9,696 bases of DNA, taken from NCBI GenBank assembly GCA_005878415.1, contig VBMM01000046.1:1-9696 (forward strand), read 5' to 3'. Below, piece by piece: positions 7,387 to 9,696 of this stretch. The DNA is from Methanobacteriota archaeon. GTDB lineage: Archaea > Thermoplasmatota > Thermoplasmata > RBG-16-68-12. The position numbers and the translations under genes are program-made. Position 1 is the first letter of the stretch, and every line of letters starts with the position of its first letter. The notes under the pieces were generated by a model that worked only from the letters and a program-made list of their open reading frames with translations, made no database searches and was not told the DNA's origin.

Positions 7387-7392
7387 TAAATA
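7387..7392 (+). promoter_or_regulatory. TATA-like box for the PNGase A-like gene
   Basis: TAAATA, inside the AT-rich run from about 7386 to 7399, is centred about 35 nt before the ATG at 7425 and would give a leader of about 10 nt. It would fall inside the coding region if translation began at the ATG at 7371, which is one reason to prefer the later start. Confidence 0.4.
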
Positions 7393-7424
7393 CGCAAATC
7401 GCCTCCCGGAGAGCGGGTTGGAGG

Positions 7425-9083
7425 ATGGCGTTCCGTCGCGTGTTGGCGAGCGGCTTCGTGGTCATCGCGGTCGGACTGATGGTCTTGGTGTCGGGGTCGG
7501 TTCCCGTGGCCGCGCTCGAGACGAACTACCAGAATCCCGTCACCGCGCTCCCGCCGCTCGTCCGCCCTACGACGACGAGCTGCACGGTGACCTTGACGGA
7601 CCACGTTGCGTTCGGCCCGAGCGGGTATGACGTGCCCGCGACGGGCACATTGACGCCACCCGCTTCGTGTCCGGCCCCGTGGTCGATGGTCGCCCTCGAC
7701 TACACGGGAAGCGTCGCGGGCCGCCAGTTCGACCGCGAGACGGAGATCTGGGTCGGCGGCGTCCTGATCTACTTCGGGACCACGCCGGAGCCGACGCCCG
7801 CGGGCATCACGTGGCACGTCGAGAAGGATGTGAGCCAGTATGCTGCGGTGTTCGCCTCGTCCCAGCCGTACGCGGTCCACCTCCCGAACGTCGTGAACAA
7901 CGTTTTCACGGGAATCATCTACGTGACCTCGACCCTGACCTTCTACATGACGGGCCCGGGCTGGCCCGCAGGGAGGTATCCGGACGCGGTCATCGGCCTC
8001 TCGGGCGACTGGATCTTCGATCCCGGACGTGCGCCCGTCGCCGCCGCGCCCGTGACGTTGCCGACGAACGCGTTGCGCGTCGGGCTCGAGCTCTTCGCGA
8101 AAGGGAACTCGTGCGACGAGTTCTGGTACGGAAGTGAGCCGGACGCGTATGCCAACGCGAACGGCTTGTGCGGCGGCGGGGCGTTCCGCGAGATCCAGGT
8201 CACGGTCGACGGAACGCTCGCCGGAGTCGTGTGGCCGTTCCCGTACCTCTTCACGGGCGGCGTGAACCCCTTGCTGTGGCGGCCGATCGCGGCGGTCGGA
8301 GCGTACAATGAGGACCCGTATCCGGTCGACCTGACGCCGTTCATCGGCATGCTCGTGGACGGCAACCCGCACACGATTGCCTTCACGGTCGTGAACAACG
8401 GCTTCTACTGGCAGCTCGGCGGCAATCTCCTGGTGGGTGAAGACTCGGGCCTTGCCCAGACGTCGGGCGCACTGACCACGTACGAGGTCGCCCCCGATGC
8501 CGACCAAGGCGTGGTCCAGACGACGGGCAACAACGGCGCGACCTTCCAGTTCTCCGCGGCGCGCTCCCTGACCGTGGCGGGCTACGTCGACACGTCCGGC
8601 GGACGAGTCACGACGACGGTCCACGAGGACTTCGCGTTCATGAGCCACCAGGTCCTCGACCTCGTCAATTTCCGCGAGAACATCCAACAGACCGAGAGCA
8701 TTACGAGCACGACGACGACCGTCTTCCCCGATGGAAGCGTACGGGTGGCGAGCGAGGCGGACTCGTATCCGATCGTCCTCGCATCTGCCTTCATCATCCC
8801 GCCCGGATCGGACGGGTTCTTCCAGCTCCCCGCCCATGTCGACCAAGAGCTCGACCGCACGATCACCATCGCCGTGAACAACGTCGTCGTGGTTTCGCTC
8901 ACGCTGTCGGACGCGACCTCCGCCTCGGCGGTCCTCAAGCGAAGCCTGAGCACCGGACAGAACCTCGTCGCGACAGGGACGGACCGCGAGCTGTTCTCCT
9001 TCACGACCTCCAGGGGCGGCTGCTACATCCACGACCTCGAAGCGGCCCAGGGCTTCGTGACGGTCGACATCCTACTCTGCTGA
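7425..9083 (+). CDS. Secreted PNGase A-like protein (peptide-N-glycanase A family)
   Basis: A 552-residue protein matching the family of almond PNGase A, which releases N-linked glycans from glycopeptides by cleaving the glycosyl-asparagine amide. Residues 1-30 form a signal peptide: MAFRR, a hydrophobic core to about 23, then a VPVAA-type cleavage site. Family blocks occur in order over the whole length: CPAPWSMVALDYTG (82-95), FDRETEIWVGGV (102-113), TPEPTPAGITWHVEKDV (120-136), DEFWY (231-235), GAFREIQVTVDG (252-263), VVWPFPYLFTGGVNPLLWRP (268-287), and a C-terminal CYIHDLEA block. Six cysteines after the signal (53, 82, 230, 249, 533, 552) fall as three close pairs, suggesting disulfides and an extracellular site. 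There is no C-terminal anchor. An in-frame ATG at 7371 would add 18 residues with atypical codons. Family is secure; glycan-release activity is inferred. Confidence 0.9.
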   Translation: MAFRRVLASGFVVIAVGLMVLVSGSVPVAALETNYQNPVTALPPLVRPTTTSCTVTLTDHVAFGPSGYDVPATGTLTPPASCPAPWSMVALDYTGSVAGRQFDRETEIWVGGVLIYFGTTPEPTPAGITWHVEKDVSQYAAVFASSQPYAVHLPNVVNNVFTGIIYVTSTLTFYMTGPGWPAGRYPDAVIGLSGDWIFDPGRAPVAAAPVTLPTNALRVGLELFAKGNSCDEFWYGSEPDAYANANGLCGGGAFREIQVTVDGTLAGVVWPFPYLFTGGVNPLLWRPIAAVGAYNEDPYPVDLTPFIGMLVDGNPHTIAFTVVNNGFYWQLGGNLLVGEDSGLAQTSGALTTYEVAPDADQGVVQTTGNNGATFQFSAARSLTVAGYVDTSGGRVTTTVHEDFAFMSHQVLDLVNFRENIQQTESITSTTTTVFPDGSVRVASEADSYPIVLASAFIIPPGSDGFFQLPAHVDQELDRTITIAVNNVVVVSLTLSDATSASAVLKRSLSTGQNLVATGTDRELFSFTTSRGGCYIHDLEAAQGFVTVDILLC

Positions 9084-9100
9084 ACCGATCGAGGAAATTC

Positions 9101-9125
9101 GGTTTCGAAGGGGTCCGCCGAAACC
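9101..9125. repeat. Inverted repeat downstream of the PNGase A-like gene
   Basis: GGTTTCG (9101-9107) and CGAAACC (9119-9125) are perfect complements separated by 11 nt, starting 18 nt after the stop codon. It could form a hairpin in the 3' end of the mRNA or be a protein site before the broken VOC gene. No T-tract follows. Confidence 0.4.
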
Positions 9126-9163
9126 CTGAAAGCGCCAACCGAGGTACCCCTCGCGGTCCTGAC

Positions 9164-9536
9164 ATGGCCGAACGCAAGCACACCTCCCACATGCCTCCGG
9201 GATTCACCGCCGTAACACCCTATCTCACGGTGGACGACCCCGACCGTCTCGTGGCTTTTGTCAAGAAAGCCTTCCGGGCCGAGGAACTGGAAGACCAGCG
9301 TGCGGTAGGCTCCGACGGAAAGATACTCCACGCCGCGCTCCGCGTCGATGACGGCATTGTGGAGATCGGCCGGGCCGCAGCGCAATGGAGGGCCCTCCCT
9401 TCCGGTATTCATCTCTATGTCCGCGACGTGGACGGATATGGATTACGGGGAACGGGCGGCGGCCATTCGGGATCCCTGTGGCAACCACTGGTACATTGCG
9501 ACGTACACGGGACAGATGAGGAAGAAGTCCGGCTGA
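9164..9536 (+). pseudogene. PhnB-like VOC/glyoxalase family protein, disrupted by internal deletion and frameshift
   Basis: Reading from ATG 9164, the frame gives a normal PhnB/DUF1428-style start: PPGFTAVTPYLTVDDPDRLV, KKAFRAEEL, SDGKILHAALRVDDGIVEIG, then IHLYVRDVD ending at 9433. After that the frame becomes meaningless and stays open to the window edge. The expected C-terminal end, MDYGERAAAIRDPCGNHWY followed by IATYTG, appears in the next frame from 9438 to the stop at 9536. The stretch of about 19 residues that family members carry between these blocks (the helix of the second module) is missing. The join is at GGATATGGAT (9434-9443). A deletion of about 50-60 nt whose length leaves remainder 2 on division by 3 explains both the gap and the shift. 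The protein cannot fold normally, so this is a pseudogene or an assembly error. M10 (9191) is an alternative start. Confidence 0.8.
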
Positions 9537-9610
9537 GCATCACGCAGGTGCGGCTCGCCCGTTTGAATCGCCGATGCCGACGCAGCATGCACATCCGACG
9601 ATGGCGGCGG

Positions 9611-9696
9611 TCACTTCCGCAGAATCAGGTGGCTGTCCCCGAACTCGTGCCACCGGTATCCGTTCGCGACCGCCTCACGATACGTTTCCATCACGC
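9611..9696 (-). CDS. C-terminal fragment of a QueA-like protein, 5' part outside the window
   Basis: On the minus strand, 27 codons read in from the window edge and end at a TGA (9611-9613). The visible peptide contains ETYREAVANGYRWHEFGDSHLILRK. It resembles the C-terminus of S-adenosylmethionine:tRNA ribosyltransferase-isomerase (QueA), where a YxEA helix is followed by GYRF..YGDAMLI and the stop. QueA builds epoxyqueuosine on tRNA in bacteria. With so little sequence the assignment is tentative; that a coding region ends here is fairly likely given the good family-like pattern and codon use. It converges on the broken VOC gene with a 74-nt gap in which nothing else is seen. Confidence 0.5.
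   Translation of the reverse strand, partial: VMETYREAVANGYRWHEFGDSHLILRK

Noticed and set aside
6225..9032. A 935-codon open frame on the minus strand across three genes
   Set aside because: It runs antisense to the PNGase A-like gene and then out of frame through the aldolase and dehydrogenase genes. It is an artefact of GC-rich third positions; the translation is Arg-rich with no recognisable domain.
1..9696. A mobile element, defence island or CRISPR array
   Set aside because: No transposase, integrase, tRNA-associated site, spaced repeats or nuclease/toxin-like genes were seen. The region reads as ordinary chromosomal metabolism.

Overview
The window is GC-rich (roughly 60-65% by eye) and reads best as archaeal chromosome, probably a high-GC member of the Thermoplasmatota. 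The reasons are TATA-like boxes at about -25 to -35 from several starts, apparent leaderless or short-leader genes beside one gene with a strong GGTGATC ribosome binding site, and the mix of protein families. The phylum is an inference, since there is no rRNA or marker gene here. Gene density is high, gaps are short, and no tRNA, rRNA, CRISPR array, insertion sequence or phage gene was seen.

Layout. (1) 1-1296, plus strand: the 3' part of an ABC-2-type ATPase gene overlapping its membrane permease by 20 nt, a two-gene exporter operon. (2) 1339-1785, plus: a glyoxalase/VOC-fold protein with its own TATA-like box. It converges on acs, and the two stop codons lie in one 14-nt palindrome. (3) 1792-3753, minus: complete acetyl-CoA synthetase (acs). 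(4) 3964-5367, plus: an MHS-type major facilitator transporter divergent from acs across a 210-nt shared promoter region, suggesting a carboxylate uptake and activation pair. (5) 6449-7246 and 5422-6441, minus: an operon of an LsrF/FbaB-type class I aldolase followed 7 nt later by a zinc- and NAD-dependent medium-chain dehydrogenase. (6) 7425-9083, plus: a secreted PNGase A-like protein (glycopeptide amidase family) with a signal peptide and six cysteines spaced as three pairs, divergent from the aldolase operon. (7) 9164-9536, plus: a PhnB-like VOC gene broken by an internal deletion and frameshift. (8) 9611-9696, minus: the last 27 codons of a gene whose C-terminus resembles QueA.

Functionally the region fits a heterotroph that takes up organic acids (MHS transporter, Acs), handles phosphorylated sugar- or polyol-like compounds (aldolase plus dehydrogenase) and may act on glycoproteins outside the cell (PNGase A-like protein). 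Most of it is ordinary metabolism. The points most worth a second look are the archaeal PNGase A-like enzyme, the two-gene aldolase/dehydrogenase unit, the deleted VOC gene, and the QueA-like tail in what looks like an archaeon. I see no convincing new multi-gene defence or mobile system.
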